Assembly (NCBI GenBank): GCA_041688015.1
Contig: JBDNIY010000010.1
Span: forward strand, 104,570 to 168,569
Origin: Parvibaculum sp041688015
Lineage (GTDB): Bacteria > Pseudomonadota > Alphaproteobacteria > Parvibaculales > Parvibaculaceae
Direction of reading: 5' to 3'
Length of the DNA stretch: 64,000 bases
Shown here piece by piece: positions 45,089 through 53,833 of this stretch (position 1 is its first letter; the number at the start of each line of letters is the position of its first letter). A program made the position numbers and the translations under genes. The notes under the pieces are model-generated. The model made no database searches. It was not told the origin of the DNA and saw only the letters and a list, made by a program, of their open reading frames with translations.

Positions 45089-45370
45089 CTATTTCACCGC
45101 CTTGATGAGCGCATCGTGGCGGCGCTGACAGTCGTAATAGAGTTCCGAAACTTCACCGATTTTCCGCAGCACAGTGCCTGCTTGCGCATCGTCAAGGGGC
45201 GTCAGGTCTGGGCAATGCCCCATCGCGTTCGCGGGAGGGCGCGGCTGGTCCGACAAGAGCGATGTTTGCGGCGCGCAGGCCGTCAACATCAAAACAGAGA
45301 TCGCGATAAACAGGACGGTCAATGATCCGGTCCACATATCGCGTGATCGTCTGATAGTGGATTTGCGCAT
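45089..45370 (-). CDS. Rz1-like outer-membrane spanin lipoprotein, nested
   Basis: A 93-aa lipoprotein. The signal has basic residues, then LTVLFIAISVLMLTAC with lipobox Cys at residue 32. A Pro-containing segment follows. It starts inside the Rz-like gene in another frame and runs 103 bp past its end. Mature o-spanin would reach the outer membrane and join the i-spanin to fuse membranes at lysis. ATG 45376, two codons earlier, is an alternative. Confidence 0.72.
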   Translation of the reverse strand: MRKSTIRRSRDMWTGSLTVLFIAISVLMLTACAPQTSLLSDQPRPPANAMGHCPDLTPLDDAQAGTVLRKIGEVSELYYDCQRRHDALIKAVK

Positions 45371-45569
45371 CACCATTTCCTTTTTCCAATTCTTCGCCGG
45401 TTTGATCGGCCTTGTTTTGTCCCTCGTCCTTCTTGTCCTGAGCCGCCTTCTGTAGGGTGTTGATGGTCGCGGCGCATTGCGTGTCACCATCGACGCTGCC
45501 TTTCCAATAGCCAGCGCCGCTTCCAAGAATGAAGGCCGCGAAGATGGCGGCGATGAGATAGCCCCTCAC
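45192..45569 (-). CDS. Rz-like inner-membrane spanin
   Basis: A 125-aa protein with an N-terminal membrane segment (YLIAAIFAAFILGSGAGYW), then a coiled-coil periplasmic part rich in Gln, Lys, Asp and Glu, and the DRPVYRDLCFDVDGLRAAN motif common to Rz-type spanins. Located right after the lysozyme gene with a 4-bp overlap. Confidence 0.75.
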   Translation of the reverse strand: MRGYLIAAIFAAFILGSGAGYWKGSVDGDTQCAATINTLQKAAQDKKDEGQNKADQTGEELEKGNGDAQIHYQTITRYVDRIIDRPVYRDLCFDVDGLRAANIALVGPAAPSRERDGALPRPDAP

Positions 45570-46072
45570 TGTGGCGTCCCTTCACAGACCCAAAGTTCGG
45601 CTTCACGCCGGTTCACAAGACCGTTTAACTTTTTCCCGTTGTCGAAAATCCATCGGCGAAGCTCGGCGCAGCCACCGCTAAAGTCGCGCGCATTTATTTT
45701 GCGCACGAGCGTCGAGGTGCGAAACTGACCTTCACCAACATTGAAAGCAAAGCTGATCAGCGCGCCGCGAAGATAGTCGGGAATGGGTTGATGGATGGTG
45801 CGCGCGACGATGCGCTCGCCCGCTGCCAAGTCCTTTTTGAGGAGGGCATCACATTCTGTCGTCGAATAATAGCGACCCCAAATGATGTCCGCGCCGGTGT
45901 GACCAACACAAACCGTTATGACGCCGCCCGTATCGCGATAAGGATAGTGCTGGAGCCCTTCGAAATGCATCACCAGCAGGGCAGCAATAGCCAATGCGCC
46001 AGCGCCCGTCGCATGGACAAGGCGGTTGCGCAAAGCTGCAGGGATGATTTTGAGAATGTTCATGGCGCGCAT
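45566..46072 (-). CDS. Endolysin, glycoside hydrolase family 24, SAR-type
   Basis: A 168-aa lysozyme of the T4 type. The catalytic set E38, D47 and T53 has the exact E-x8-D-x5-T spacing. An N-terminal hydrophobic stretch (ATGAGALAIAALLVM) looks like a signal-anchor-release sequence, so it could reach the periplasm through Sec without a classic holin and be activated on release. No separate holin gene was recognised in the cluster. Confidence 0.85.
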   Translation of the reverse strand: MRAMNILKIIPAALRNRLVHATGAGALAIAALLVMHFEGLQHYPYRDTGGVITVCVGHTGADIIWGRYYSTTECDALLKKDLAAGERIVARTIHQPIPDYLRGALISFAFNVGEGQFRTSTLVRKINARDFSGGCAELRRWIFDNGKKLNGLVNRREAELWVCEGTPQ

Positions 46073-46096
46073 GATCGCGCGCCGGGGCGGCAGAGG

Positions 46097-46522
46097 TCAG
46101 TCGGAAGCGCTTCCGTTGTCGAGTTCCTTTGTGTGGAACATATCTATCTGGCGACTGTCAATCTTGTCGCGCGAAGATGCGCGGACGTAGCGAACCCATC
46201 GGTCTGTCACACCGAGCTTGCGCGCCACGTCGCGCGCGGAGCCGCTCAGACGTGAAATCAATACCCGCTTATGGCGGACTGCCGCAAGTGCTGGCACAGC
46301 AAATGTACCGGGACCATATTGTTCGATCAGCGCCGCGACCGCCCGCTCACCCAACACCTGGACGAGGTGCGCGCTGGGGTCTGGCGTGGCCGGGATGTAG
46401 CAATTGCCGCCACCGAAGGCTTCAACCAGCTTTAGGGTGGCTGCAAGGCCGATCACGGTTTCAACCTCACGCAGAGACGCGGGCCAAACCTTCAGGAAAT
46501 CATCAAGCTCGTCGTCACTCAC
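46097..46522 (-). CDS. Mor/C-family transcription activator
   Basis: A 141-aa activator of middle or late phage transcription. The dimerisation region (LREVETVIGLAATLKLVEAFGGGNCYIP) is followed by an HTH-like segment (RLSGSARDVARKLGVTDRWVRYVRA). GTG 46522 overlaps the GemA stop (GTGA) and gives the normal size; the longer in-frame extension is not needed. It should switch on the lysis and head genes that follow. Confidence 0.85.
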   Translation of the reverse strand: MSDDELDDFLKVWPASLREVETVIGLAATLKLVEAFGGGNCYIPATPDPSAHLVQVLGERAVAALIEQYGPGTFAVPALAAVRHKRVLISRLSGSARDVARKLGVTDRWVRYVRASSRDKIDSRQIDMFHTKELDNGSASD

Positions 46523-47175
46523 GCCGTTTTTCCTTCTTCGTTCAAACGGCGAATAGCCTCGCCTTGAGCCGCAATAAGATCGTCCGCCTTCTGATCCGAA
46601 AGCAGATAATCCGATGCGAAGCACGGGGTGACACCCAGACTGCGCAACCTGCGCCGCTGCGCTTCGATGACCCGATGACGCGGATTGTCATCGACTACGC
46701 GATTTGACGCGTCCTTCAATGGCGACCAGTTGACGCCGCCGTCACGCGCGAGCCGCTCTTTAAGCGCCTCAATAACCGCCGAGGCATCGTCCGCGCGCAC
46801 CCATTGCAACGCCTCGATGCCGAAGCTCTTGCCGCCCGTCACGCGGCGCGCAAAACCAACCAGCGCCTCTTCACTGGCGTCGGAAATGACGCCGAGGTGC
46901 CAAAGCGAAAGCCAGAGCGCCCGCATTTTTGAATGCTCGCGACCAACAGCCACCTTGCGACCTTCGGACGCGGCCTTCTTCGGCTTGAAGCCGCGCGCTT
47001 TAAAATGATTGACCAGCTCGACGAGTTGGCGCTCGCTCAATTTTTTTGCGCTATTGACACCGAAAAGATTGAACATGACGGTGCGATAGGTTGCTTCGTC
47101 CAGCCCGATTTCTTTTTTGGCGATTTGGATTTTGGCATAAAGCACATGCCGCGCGGGTTTGGGAGAGGACTTCAC
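46519..47175 (-). CDS. GemA/gp16-family regulatory protein
   Basis: A 218-aa protein of the DUF1018/GemA family. Matching parts are AKIQIAKKEIGLDEATYRTVMFNLFGVNSAKKL, KMRALWLSLWHLGVI and ALQWVRADDASAVIEALKERL. GemA modulates host gene expression and DNA topology in Mu. It overlaps its neighbours at both ends. Confidence 0.88.
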   Translation of the reverse strand: MKSSPKPARHVLYAKIQIAKKEIGLDEATYRTVMFNLFGVNSAKKLSERQLVELVNHFKARGFKPKKAASEGRKVAVGREHSKMRALWLSLWHLGVISDASEEALVGFARRVTGGKSFGIEALQWVRADDASAVIEALKERLARDGGVNWSPLKDASNRVVDDNPRHRVIEAQRRRLRSLGVTPCFASDYLLSDQKADDLIAAQGEAIRRLNEEGKTA

Positions 47176-47777
47176 GCGACACCCCCAGAATTTTCCGTGA
47201 CCGCATCAAGTGCTCTTTGAAAATCGGACCACGTCAATTGGCGCGTCGCAGCGATGACACCCACCTCAACCACCGACGCCGAAAGGTCTTCAATGCGGAG
47301 CTTGCTGTCTTTATCGCGGCGAGCATCTGTAACGCCCGCGCGGGCGATGAGGCCAACGCGTGCCGCCTCAACAAAGGGTCTGAGTGCTTCCAGAAGACGG
47401 GTTTCAGTCTCTTCGAGATGGGGTGTCGTTGCGGGGGCAAATTTGGGGGCACGTTGAATGAGGCGTGCCGCTTCTCGGCAAGAAGCCAAGATGGCGTTCT
47501 TTATGGCGATCCCGGATGTATCAACAGCGAATTTCACTTCCCGCGTGTCATCATTCAAGAGTTCGTCCGCGCCGCTGTAAATTATACCGCCGAGAAACGA
47601 GACAAATTCTTCTCGTGTTTTGCATTCTCTAAGATGATCGGCATTACCATCTGCTATCTGGCGACATAATTCACGCCGGAGGCGGCGGGCCTCCAGATAC
47701 TGAGTGCCTCCTGGCAAATTCCGAATATGATCCAGAATTTTATGTGTTTCTGAGTTTGCTCTGCGGTCAGTGGTCAT
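47172..47777 (-). CDS. Hypothetical early phage protein, 201 aa
   Basis: Helical throughout, with LEARRLRRELCRQIADGNADHLRECKTREEFVSFLGGIIY in the N-terminal half and an acidic middle. No family recognised. It overlaps GemA by 4 bp, and the same operon position in Mu holds small non-essential genes. Confidence 0.6.
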   Translation of the reverse strand: MTTDRRANSETHKILDHIRNLPGGTQYLEARRLRRELCRQIADGNADHLRECKTREEFVSFLGGIIYSGADELLNDDTREVKFAVDTSGIAIKNAILASCREAARLIQRAPKFAPATTPHLEETETRLLEALRPFVEAARVGLIARAGVTDARRDKDSKLRIEDLSASVVEVGVIAATRQLTWSDFQRALDAVTENSGGVA

Positions 47778-48025
47778 CCCTGATATTCCTCGAATTTCCA
47801 GCCGCCCGTGCGGTGACTGTTGTGAATTTCAAATACGTCGCAATAGACATCCAGCGCGCCGCGCATTGAACTTGCCGACATATTGGCGTCTTCGTCGCTC
47901 GCCAGCGGCAGGAACAGCAATTTTTGGTTCGTAATGGTCCCGTACAAATTGCGAAATACGGCGATGTGCGTAACTTCCAAAAACGGTATGGGCCGAATTT
48001 TCAGGCTACCGAAATCATCCGTCAC
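47774..48025 (-). CDS. Hypothetical early phage protein, 83 aa
   Basis: Mixed alpha/beta sequence: SLKIRPIPFLEVTHIAVFRN, LLFLPLASDEDANMSASS and GGWKFEEYQG. No known domain. Its stop and the next start overlap by 4 bp. Confidence 0.55.
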   Translation of the reverse strand: MTDDFGSLKIRPIPFLEVTHIAVFRNLYGTITNQKLLFLPLASDEDANMSASSMRGALDVYCDVFEIHNSHRTGGWKFEEYQG

Positions 48026-48285
48026 TCGATCCCTCGCAAGGTCATGGTGAAGCTGCGAGACATTCGGCGTTTGGCGCTCACCTCACGCTTGAGCCATGTG
48101 AATTGAAGCGTGGTCGAGCCGTCGCGGCATGGATAGCAGCGCACTTTTTTGTTGAGCACGTAGCCATCCAATATCAGCGCATCGTGCTGAGCCTGAACGT
48201 AAGGGCTCAGCTTGACGATTTCCTTCGCGTCCGCACCAAGACGGTGCGGCAATCGATTTGGTTGCTTGCGACCTTGGCCCATCAT
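48022..48285 (-). CDS. Hypothetical basic phage protein, 87 aa
   Basis: Rich in Arg and Lys, with QGRKQPNRLPHRLGADAKEIVKLSPYVQAQHDALILDGY and a Cys pair (CYPC). It may bind nucleic acid; this is only inferred. It overlaps both neighbouring genes. Confidence 0.5.
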   Translation of the reverse strand: MMGQGRKQPNRLPHRLGADAKEIVKLSPYVQAQHDALILDGYVLNKKVRCYPCRDGSTTLQFTWLKREVSAKRRMSRSFTMTLRGIE

Positions 48286-48497
48286 CGTGCTGCCAACTTC
48301 TCTTTGATAGCATCGTGAACGCGAGCGATGTGCTCATAGAATTCAAGCAAGGCCCCTTCGAGCGCGTAACCACCTGTCGCGCGCCAAGAGCCGATTGTGC
48401 CTAGGCGCACGGCATCATCCATCTGGGCGAAGAGCTTGTCTGTGGTGGTCAACAGACGCTTCACACGGCGCAAATCGGCACGGCTCATATTGGTCAT
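48282..48497 (-). CDS. Hypothetical phage protein, 71 aa
   Basis: All-helical small protein (SRADLRRVKRLLTTTDKLFAQMDDAVRLG, then LEFYEHIARVHDAIKEKLAA). No family recognised. It begins the four-gene block of unknown early genes that precedes GemA. Confidence 0.5.
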   Translation of the reverse strand: MTNMSRADLRRVKRLLTTTDKLFAQMDDAVRLGTIGSWRATGGYALEGALLEFYEHIARVHDAIKEKLAAR

Positions 48498-48520
48498 TTG
48501 GTTGCTCGCTCTAATGGTGG

Positions 48521-49150
48521 TTAGGCGCTCGCCATATCGAGCGAGATGTGGCGGTAATCTTCCGTGTCCTTGATCCGCTCGTAAAACCGGATGTACTTCT
48601 TGCTAATGCGCGTGTCGCGAGCGCTGGAGATGAGGTCCATCGCCTCTTTCCATTCGGCATCATCAATGTTGTGCCGCCGCAGACCCATCACGCGATGCGG
48701 CGCAATGCGGCCAGTCTTGTCCACCTGAAACGCATCAACGATCAACGTCATCAAGCCGGGATGCGCCGTCGCGCCCCAACGCAGAATGCAATTGTCGATC
48801 TTGGCTTTAGCGATGTGGATTTGCTCATCGAACGAAACTTGCTCACCGACTGCCACCTCGATTTTCAGGCTCTTGTCGAACGAATAGAACGTCATGTTGC
48901 CTTTTTTGCTGCGGGGCTTTTCGCCGTGCTCAGAGAAAGCAATGTCAAGGAAGGCATCGATCTCGCTGTTGAACCACGCTTTGGCGACAACCATTTGGGC
49001 GTGCTGGCTCTTGGCACGCTCAAGGCAGCGCTTAACCAGATCGTCGCGCAGTTTATCCATTACCGAAATGCTCGCTTCGGGCACCAAATCGCCGCGTCCG
49101 TTTTCCCAATAGCCGGGCGGAGGTGCGGGCTTCTTTTCAATTGCGTTCAT
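48521..49150 (-). CDS. DUF3164 family protein
   Basis: A 209-aa protein with the family N-terminus PPPGYWENGRGDLVPE and the core LKIEVAVGEQVSFDEQIHIAKAKIDNCI, then VMGLRRHNIDDAEWKEAMDLI. It is found in the early region of many Mu-like phages; biochemical role unknown. ATG 49150 overlaps the preceding stop (TGATG). Confidence 0.88.
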   Translation of the reverse strand: MNAIEKKPAPPPGYWENGRGDLVPEASISVMDKLRDDLVKRCLERAKSQHAQMVVAKAWFNSEIDAFLDIAFSEHGEKPRSKKGNMTFYSFDKSLKIEVAVGEQVSFDEQIHIAKAKIDNCILRWGATAHPGLMTLIVDAFQVDKTGRIAPHRVMGLRRHNIDDAEWKEAMDLISSARDTRISKKYIRFYERIKDTEDYRHISLDMASA

Positions 49151-49377
49151 CAGTTCCATCCTCTTGTCGGCTTTCGAGCCGTGGTTGCTGTGGTGTTTGA
49201 GATCGTCATACCGAGCATCATCATCGCCATGCGGTGCCGCTCTGCCTGCACTGCGCGGCACCTTCTGGCTTCAGCTAGGTGAAGCGCTGTGGCCGCGAGA
49301 CGCTCCTGTCGAGCTTTGTGAATGCAGAGCGCCAGACGCAGCGGTCGGAACAACTTCCGTGAAAGCAATGGTTTCAT
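49150..49377 (-). CDS. Small basic phage protein, 75 aa
   Basis: ATG 49377 has AGGG nine bases upstream. The sequence is Arg/His/Ala-rich and helical (ALHLAEARRCRAVQAERHRMAMMM). It overlaps the previous gene by about 100 bp in another frame, and its stop overlaps the DUF3164 start, so it is likely translationally coupled. No family recognised. Confidence 0.45.
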   Translation of the reverse strand: MKPLLSRKLFRPLRLALCIHKARQERLAATALHLAEARRCRAVQAERHRMAMMMLGMTISNTTATTARKPTRGWN

Positions 49378-49708
49378 GTGAAACATCCCTGTGTTGAACG
49401 GGCTGGGTTGGAGCGAGATAGCCAAGCTCAACGAGGCGATCCCATAAGAACTGAACTGCGTGGCGCGCATCGGTGAGCGCGACGGGCGAGTGTTTATCTG
49501 CCAGAGCAGACACCGCAGCGAGCGCGGTCGCACTGACAACAAGCTGTTGGTGCATGTGCAACGCGGCTATAGCGAGGGCGCGGATTTCATTTGACGACAC
49601 CATCGAAACCGCGCGATGCCCGCCTGCTTCCACGCGCCGTGCGACGGCCAGCACATCGATAGGCGCACGTGCGCCATCAAGCACAATGAAGGCTGTGTCC
49701 TCGCTCAT
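49271..49708 (-). CDS. Hypothetical phage protein, 145 aa
   Basis: Starts MSEDTAFIVLDGARAPIDVLAVARRVEAGGH, with a mostly helical middle and a Ser/Ala-rich tail that overlaps the next frame. The start overlaps the preceding stop (ATGA). No known domain. Confidence 0.55.
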   Translation of the reverse strand: MSEDTAFIVLDGARAPIDVLAVARRVEAGGHRAVSMVSSNEIRALAIAALHMHQQLVVSATALAAVSALADKHSPVALTDARHAVQFLWDRLVELGYLAPTQPVQHRDVSHETIAFTEVVPTAASGALHSQSSTGASRGHSASPS

Positions 49709-49935
49709 ACGTCACCTCTGAGAAAGCGTCGGACGTTGTCGGCCAACGGCGTGACGGGAGTGATGCGTGCCGCAGGCGGTACGATCTGGCGTTCAAGTTC
49801 TTCAACCTGTTGCGCGAGTTCATCCATCACCGCCTTCCAGCTTGAGATGAAGCTGCCGGACGGTGGCTGCGAACGGCTTGATGAGCGGACGAACATGCTG
49901 CCGGTCGCAGCGCGGATTTCACTTGCGAGGGTCAT
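49705..49935 (-). CDS. Hypothetical phage protein, 76 aa
   Basis: ATG 49935 is preferred because AAGGA lies about nine bases upstream; ATG 49941 is too close. Contains a short coiled coil, VMDELAQQVEELERQIVPP. It overlaps the upstream gene by 17 bp. Confidence 0.45.
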   Translation of the reverse strand: MTLASEIRAATGSMFVRSSSRSQPPSGSFISSWKAVMDELAQQVEELERQIVPPAARITPVTPLADNVRRFLRGDV

Positions 49936-50308
49936 TGGCATTTTTCCTTGATTGCGGGCATGAGCGGCAGGCGCGATAGAGCGCGATGCGTTGCGGATTG
50001 TGTGGTGCCCACGGGGCTTGCTGGTTGTCTTTGCAGCGGTCGGCGGGGATATCACCCAGAATTGGGCAACTCACATCTTGCTTGAGGATGGTGCCGCGAA
50101 CCGCGAGTTCAACGGCGGCGCTATCGCCGCGTGCGCTTTTGCCGTCGCGGCCATACTTGTTTTGCAACACCATATTCACGGCTGACGCCGAATAGCCGAT
50201 GATCAGCGCAGCGCCACGCTGGCCGACACGGTCGCATTCGAGAGCGAGCGCCTCGACCCAATCCGGCAATTCGCCCCAAGCGGCGGTGGCTTTTGCGACA
50301 GCACTCAT
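49919..50308 (-). CDS. HTH-type phage regulator
   Basis: A 129-aa protein with LPDWVEALALECDRVGQRGAALIIGYSASAVNMVLQNKYG as an N-terminal HTH, then CPILGDIPADRC and a Cys-containing end (YRACRSC). The layout is common in alphaproteobacterial Mu-like phages. ATG 50308 overlaps the previous stop. Confidence 0.65.
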   Translation of the reverse strand: MSAVAKATAAWGELPDWVEALALECDRVGQRGAALIIGYSASAVNMVLQNKYGRDGKSARGDSAAVELAVRGTILKQDVSCPILGDIPADRCKDNQQAPWAPHNPQRIALYRACRSCPQSRKNANDPRK

Positions 50309-50937
50309 TCGCCACCGCCTTCCTGCCACATGATCTCGCAGAGATTTGGGTCGAACACAGTCTTTAAACGCTGCACCATCGGCGGACGCGGGCCGGTGTC
50401 GCGCGCGCGGACGAAGCGGTAACGCGCTTGGGAGTTGTGTGTTGAAGCCTCAACAATCGTCAGATAGCCAGCCCTGAATAGATGGCCGAGATAGTTTCCG
50501 GCATCGACACCATTGACCGGCTGGATTTCAGTGCTGGCAAATATGGCGAGGTCGCGCGGCGTGAAATCGGCAAGCAGCTTCATAGAGCGCCACATCTGTT
50601 CGCGGACGAGCCCCTGCACGCAGGGTTTTCCATCCCGCTGCAAGCGTGGTGCCTCAAGCCCTACGTCGCGGGCGAGCTTGTAAACGCGCTCCTTGTATCG
50701 GGTGGATGAGGGGCGACTGAGTACGCCGGTTTTCGGCGCACGCATTTCGACCTCAACCACATAACCACCGCGTTCGAGTGATGTCAGATAGCTGCGGATG
50801 GTGGCGCGCTCTTCTTTTGTTTCGTGCCAGACCTCCGCCGCCGTGAAGCGCTTCAGCTTGCGGATGCCTTGCCAGATCGCCTGTCGGCCTGATGGCTTGT
50901 CCGATTTTATTGTGAGGTGAGCGGGTTTGCGCGCCAT
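50305..50937 (-). CDS. Hypothetical protein with winged-helix look, 210 aa
   Basis: N-terminal segment RQAIWQGIRKLKRFTAAEVWHETKEERATIRSYLTSLERGGYV reads as a winged helix, and a second similar segment follows (NYLGHLFRAGYLTIVEA). It could be a DNA-binding early regulator. It overlaps the B gene start by 1 bp. The two repeated wings suggest internal duplication. Confidence 0.6.
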   Translation of the reverse strand: MARKPAHLTIKSDKPSGRQAIWQGIRKLKRFTAAEVWHETKEERATIRSYLTSLERGGYVVEVEMRAPKTGVLSRPSSTRYKERVYKLARDVGLEAPRLQRDGKPCVQGLVREQMWRSMKLLADFTPRDLAIFASTEIQPVNGVDAGNYLGHLFRAGYLTIVEASTHNSQARYRFVRARDTGPRPPMVQRLKTVFDPNLCEIMWQEGGGE

Positions 50938-51683
50938 CAGAACGCACCTCCGACACGATGGCCTTCCGCGAAATCGCTTTCTGGAAATTCCTTGAGGGAG
51001 ATTGCGGTAAGTTCTGCTGTGTTAGCGCGCTCGCGCACACGGTCGAGATTGACGCAGACGCGGCGGACGCTGCCGCTCGCCTTGCGGTGTGCTGCCGCAA
51101 GCAGCGCGTCATCAACAGTGACGCCGGGGCAGTAGAGCCGAGCCAGATGGCGCGTGTCGCCAATAGAGGCGGGCTGCGCTGGGATCATATCGAGCATGCG
51201 GCCATGAACGCGTTCCCAGCGCTTGAGGGCGTTGGGCAGGTTTTCCTCACCAATCAAGATAATGGGGGCTTGGCTGCTCTCGTAAATATCGCGGATGACT
51301 TCAATCATCCCGTTCTTCACCAAAAAATCAGCCTCATCAACGAGCAGGGGTCGCTGGGAGAGCGAAAGCTGTTCGCCTATTTGATCGACCATATCAGCGA
51401 TGGTCGCCGCAACATCGCGGGCACCCATTTCACGCAGGATCGAGGCGCAGAGTTTCTTCCGCGTCCAGACGCTTTTGACTTGGACGTGATAGGCCCGATA
51501 TTTATTGGCGGCGTACATTGCGGCATTGCTCTTGCCATAGCCGCTTGGGCCTGAAAAAGCCGCCATGCCGGGCAGGTTTGCGGTTCGGTTCTGGACCCGA
51601 TCAACCAGCTCCGCGAGCAGCGTCACATTGCGCAGGGGGGCGATTGTCGGCAGTGCATTGACGTTTGTGGTTTCTTTAGTCAT
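50937..51683 (-). CDS. Transposition target ATPase (MuB-like)
   Basis: A 248-aa AAA+ ATPase. Walker A is at 45-52 (GPSGYGKS), followed by Walker B RPLLVDEADFL and a sensor IILIGEENLP. MuB binds target DNA and activates the transposase. I used ATG 51683; a longer in-frame extension overlaps nothing else but has no family match. It follows transposase A by 65 bp. Confidence 0.88.
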   Translation of the reverse strand: MTKETTNVNALPTIAPLRNVTLLAELVDRVQNRTANLPGMAAFSGPSGYGKSNAAMYAANKYRAYHVQVKSVWTRKKLCASILREMGARDVAATIADMVDQIGEQLSLSQRPLLVDEADFLVKNGMIEVIRDIYESSQAPIILIGEENLPNALKRWERVHGRMLDMIPAQPASIGDTRHLARLYCPGVTVDDALLAAAHRKASGSVRRVCVNLDRVRERANTAELTAISLKEFPESDFAEGHRVGGAF

Positions 51684-51748
51684 TTTATGGCCTTCTAGGT
51701 TGCTAAATTGCGGCGCTGTCCGATCCACCGGGCAGTGCCGTTTCTTCT

Positions 51749-53833
51749 TCACGCCTCAAGCAGCGCGTCTTCTCCAAAATCCTCATACATCGCTCGTGCG
51801 GCGCGATATTGCGGCTGAGCCGAATAGAGGCGGTACCACCGCATCTCTTCTTCGTTGACCTCTGTGCCTTCGGCTAGACTCTGCTCAACGGCGAGCGCAC
51901 GGCGGAAGCGCGTGGCGCGAGTGTTAATCTCAACAACCTCTGGCTGCGGGACGAGCCACTCGGCCTCAATCTCTTTCTGGCGGGCGTCCAGCGTGGCGTT
52001 GAATGGGACTTCCGCCTTGTGCTCGATGAGACCCGGACCCACTTCGGCCTTCGCATCTTCCATGTGTCGAGTGAGAAGTTTCACGCGGCCTTCGGCGCGG
52101 CGCTGGAGGGCATGTTCAACATGGCTAGCTGGCTGTTCCGGGATGACGTTGGCATCGCGCATCGCCACACAGATTAAGTGTCCGTGCTCCAGCGTCCGCA
52201 CCCAAACCCGTGAACCATCTTTTTGGTCGTAACCCACTCGCACCTTTTCGCCGCCAAATGGCTCAAGGGCTTTGGAGAAGTAGCGACCCCAAGGAAGTTT
52301 GACTTCGCCGCGTGACGTTGTGCGAACCTCGTATGGACGCCAGAGATCGGCAGCGACTTCAGGTGGAAGCGTGGTGGGCTGCCATCCATTCGAGCGATGA
52401 TGCGCCAAGCATTCGGCAGGAGACATATGACGCATCGCGCCGGTCTCTTTGTCGCGGAATTTCGGCAGGCTGCGATGCGGGCGATTGTTGTAAGCCTCAA
52501 CGGCATGCGCGGCGAAATCCATAAACTCATCCCACGAAAGCAAAAAGCGCGAGCCATTGCGTTCCTTCAAATCTTTGGTAATGAGTTTCACGACTTTGCG
52601 CCGCGCTTCGTTGTCCATATCCCGACCGTTGAATGTCGGAAGCTGGCGCGCTGCGCGTTTCCAGAGCGACCCTTGGAGTCGCTCGATCTTGCCGCGCGCC
52701 TGCGCACGACCCGGTATTGAGTTTTTTGGCGTGGCTCCAAGGCGAGCCAGAAAGCCGGTCGTTTCGGCAGTCATCGCATCTGCTACAAAGCCGGAGCCAT
52801 TATCGGTGTAGAAAATACCAAAAAGGCCAAGGTGCTCGACGCCGTTGCGGATCGTGTCCATCACAACAGACGAGCTTTCAGCCAGACCAGCGGACCAGCC
52901 AAAGACATAGCGCGTGGCGATATCCTGTATCGCGCAAACTTCAGGTCGGAAAGGCCGCGCGTGAATTGGGTGGGCAACGTCGGCTTTGAAAGTGTGACCA
53001 TCCGCCGATACCACGTCGAGTGGCATCAAGCCGTCTGTTGAACGCCGCTTAAACGTCTTGAATTTGAGCAAGCCGTTCGGGCCGTGGCGTCCGCGATTGC
53101 GATCCACTACGGAGACGCGCTGGAGGAAGCGGCGTGCTGCGTCATAGCTCGGTACTGGAACGCCTTCCGGCAGCGCGGCGGGTATATCGGCCATCACGGC
53201 GGCGAGGGATTTCTTGGTGGGTGAGCGATAGAGTTTCAGCAGCGCCGCGCCCCATACCGGAATATCGGAGGCTGGCGCTGCCACCGGCGTCAGACCCGCG
53301 ATGCCTTGCTCGCCGTAAATCCTGCGCCACCGGAAAATAGATGTGCGTGAAAGCGTCCTGCTGCCCGTTCGGCCACCGCGCGCATTGGCAGTCGCCACAA
53401 GCTCTTGCAGGTCCGCGCGCAATTCGCCAGACGCCGCCAGCTCAACGACCTGTTCGATGGCGCGGTTAAGGCCGACGACAGCGGCAATGCGGGTGACTTC
53501 TAAGAGGACTGCTGCACGCGCGTCGGCGGTGTGCCGTTGCCAGTCAGCAGTTGGCGCGGCGGGCGCTGCAATCGCGATAGCACGCTGCGCGGTGACGGCA
53601 GGCAACGTGGCGGCAGGTTCTGCGCCGAGCCCGGTGATCAGCGCGTCCGATGAAGCGCGTGGCAGGTGTTTAATCAGCCATTGAACGCAGTATTCACGAC
53701 CGCCTCCCTTAGCCGCGCGGGAGCGGGATGGCCATTCCTCGCGCCTAGCTTTCCTGATAACAGCGCTTTCTGTGTGCGGCATATGGGCCAGCGACATGGC
53801 GGCGATAGCGCGAGCGGAAAGGTATGATTTCAT
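51749..53833 (-). CDS. Transposase A (MuA-like, DDE)
   Basis: A 694-aa transposase with HTH/bipartite end-binding regions in the first 260 residues (LSRTSIFRWRRIYGEQGIAGL) and the catalytic rve core. The DDE triad is D278 (VSADGH), D344 (FYTDNG) and E384 (GKIERLQ). The C-terminal part would bind MuB. It should recognise the GTT(T/A)TGGCAC boxes at both prophage ends. ATG 53833 overlaps the previous stop. Confidence 0.93.
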   Translation of the reverse strand: MKSYLSARAIAAMSLAHMPHTESAVIRKARREEWPSRSRAAKGGGREYCVQWLIKHLPRASSDALITGLGAEPAATLPAVTAQRAIAIAAPAAPTADWQRHTADARAAVLLEVTRIAAVVGLNRAIEQVVELAASGELRADLQELVATANARGGRTGSRTLSRTSIFRWRRIYGEQGIAGLTPVAAPASDIPVWGAALLKLYRSPTKKSLAAVMADIPAALPEGVPVPSYDAARRFLQRVSVVDRNRGRHGPNGLLKFKTFKRRSTDGLMPLDVVSADGHTFKADVAHPIHARPFRPEVCAIQDIATRYVFGWSAGLAESSSVVMDTIRNGVEHLGLFGIFYTDNGSGFVADAMTAETTGFLARLGATPKNSIPGRAQARGKIERLQGSLWKRAARQLPTFNGRDMDNEARRKVVKLITKDLKERNGSRFLLSWDEFMDFAAHAVEAYNNRPHRSLPKFRDKETGAMRHMSPAECLAHHRSNGWQPTTLPPEVAADLWRPYEVRTTSRGEVKLPWGRYFSKALEPFGGEKVRVGYDQKDGSRVWVRTLEHGHLICVAMRDANVIPEQPASHVEHALQRRAEGRVKLLTRHMEDAKAEVGPGLIEHKAEVPFNATLDARQKEIEAEWLVPQPEVVEINTRATRFRRALAVEQSLAEGTEVNEEEMRWYRLYSAQPQYRAARAMYEDFGEDALLEA

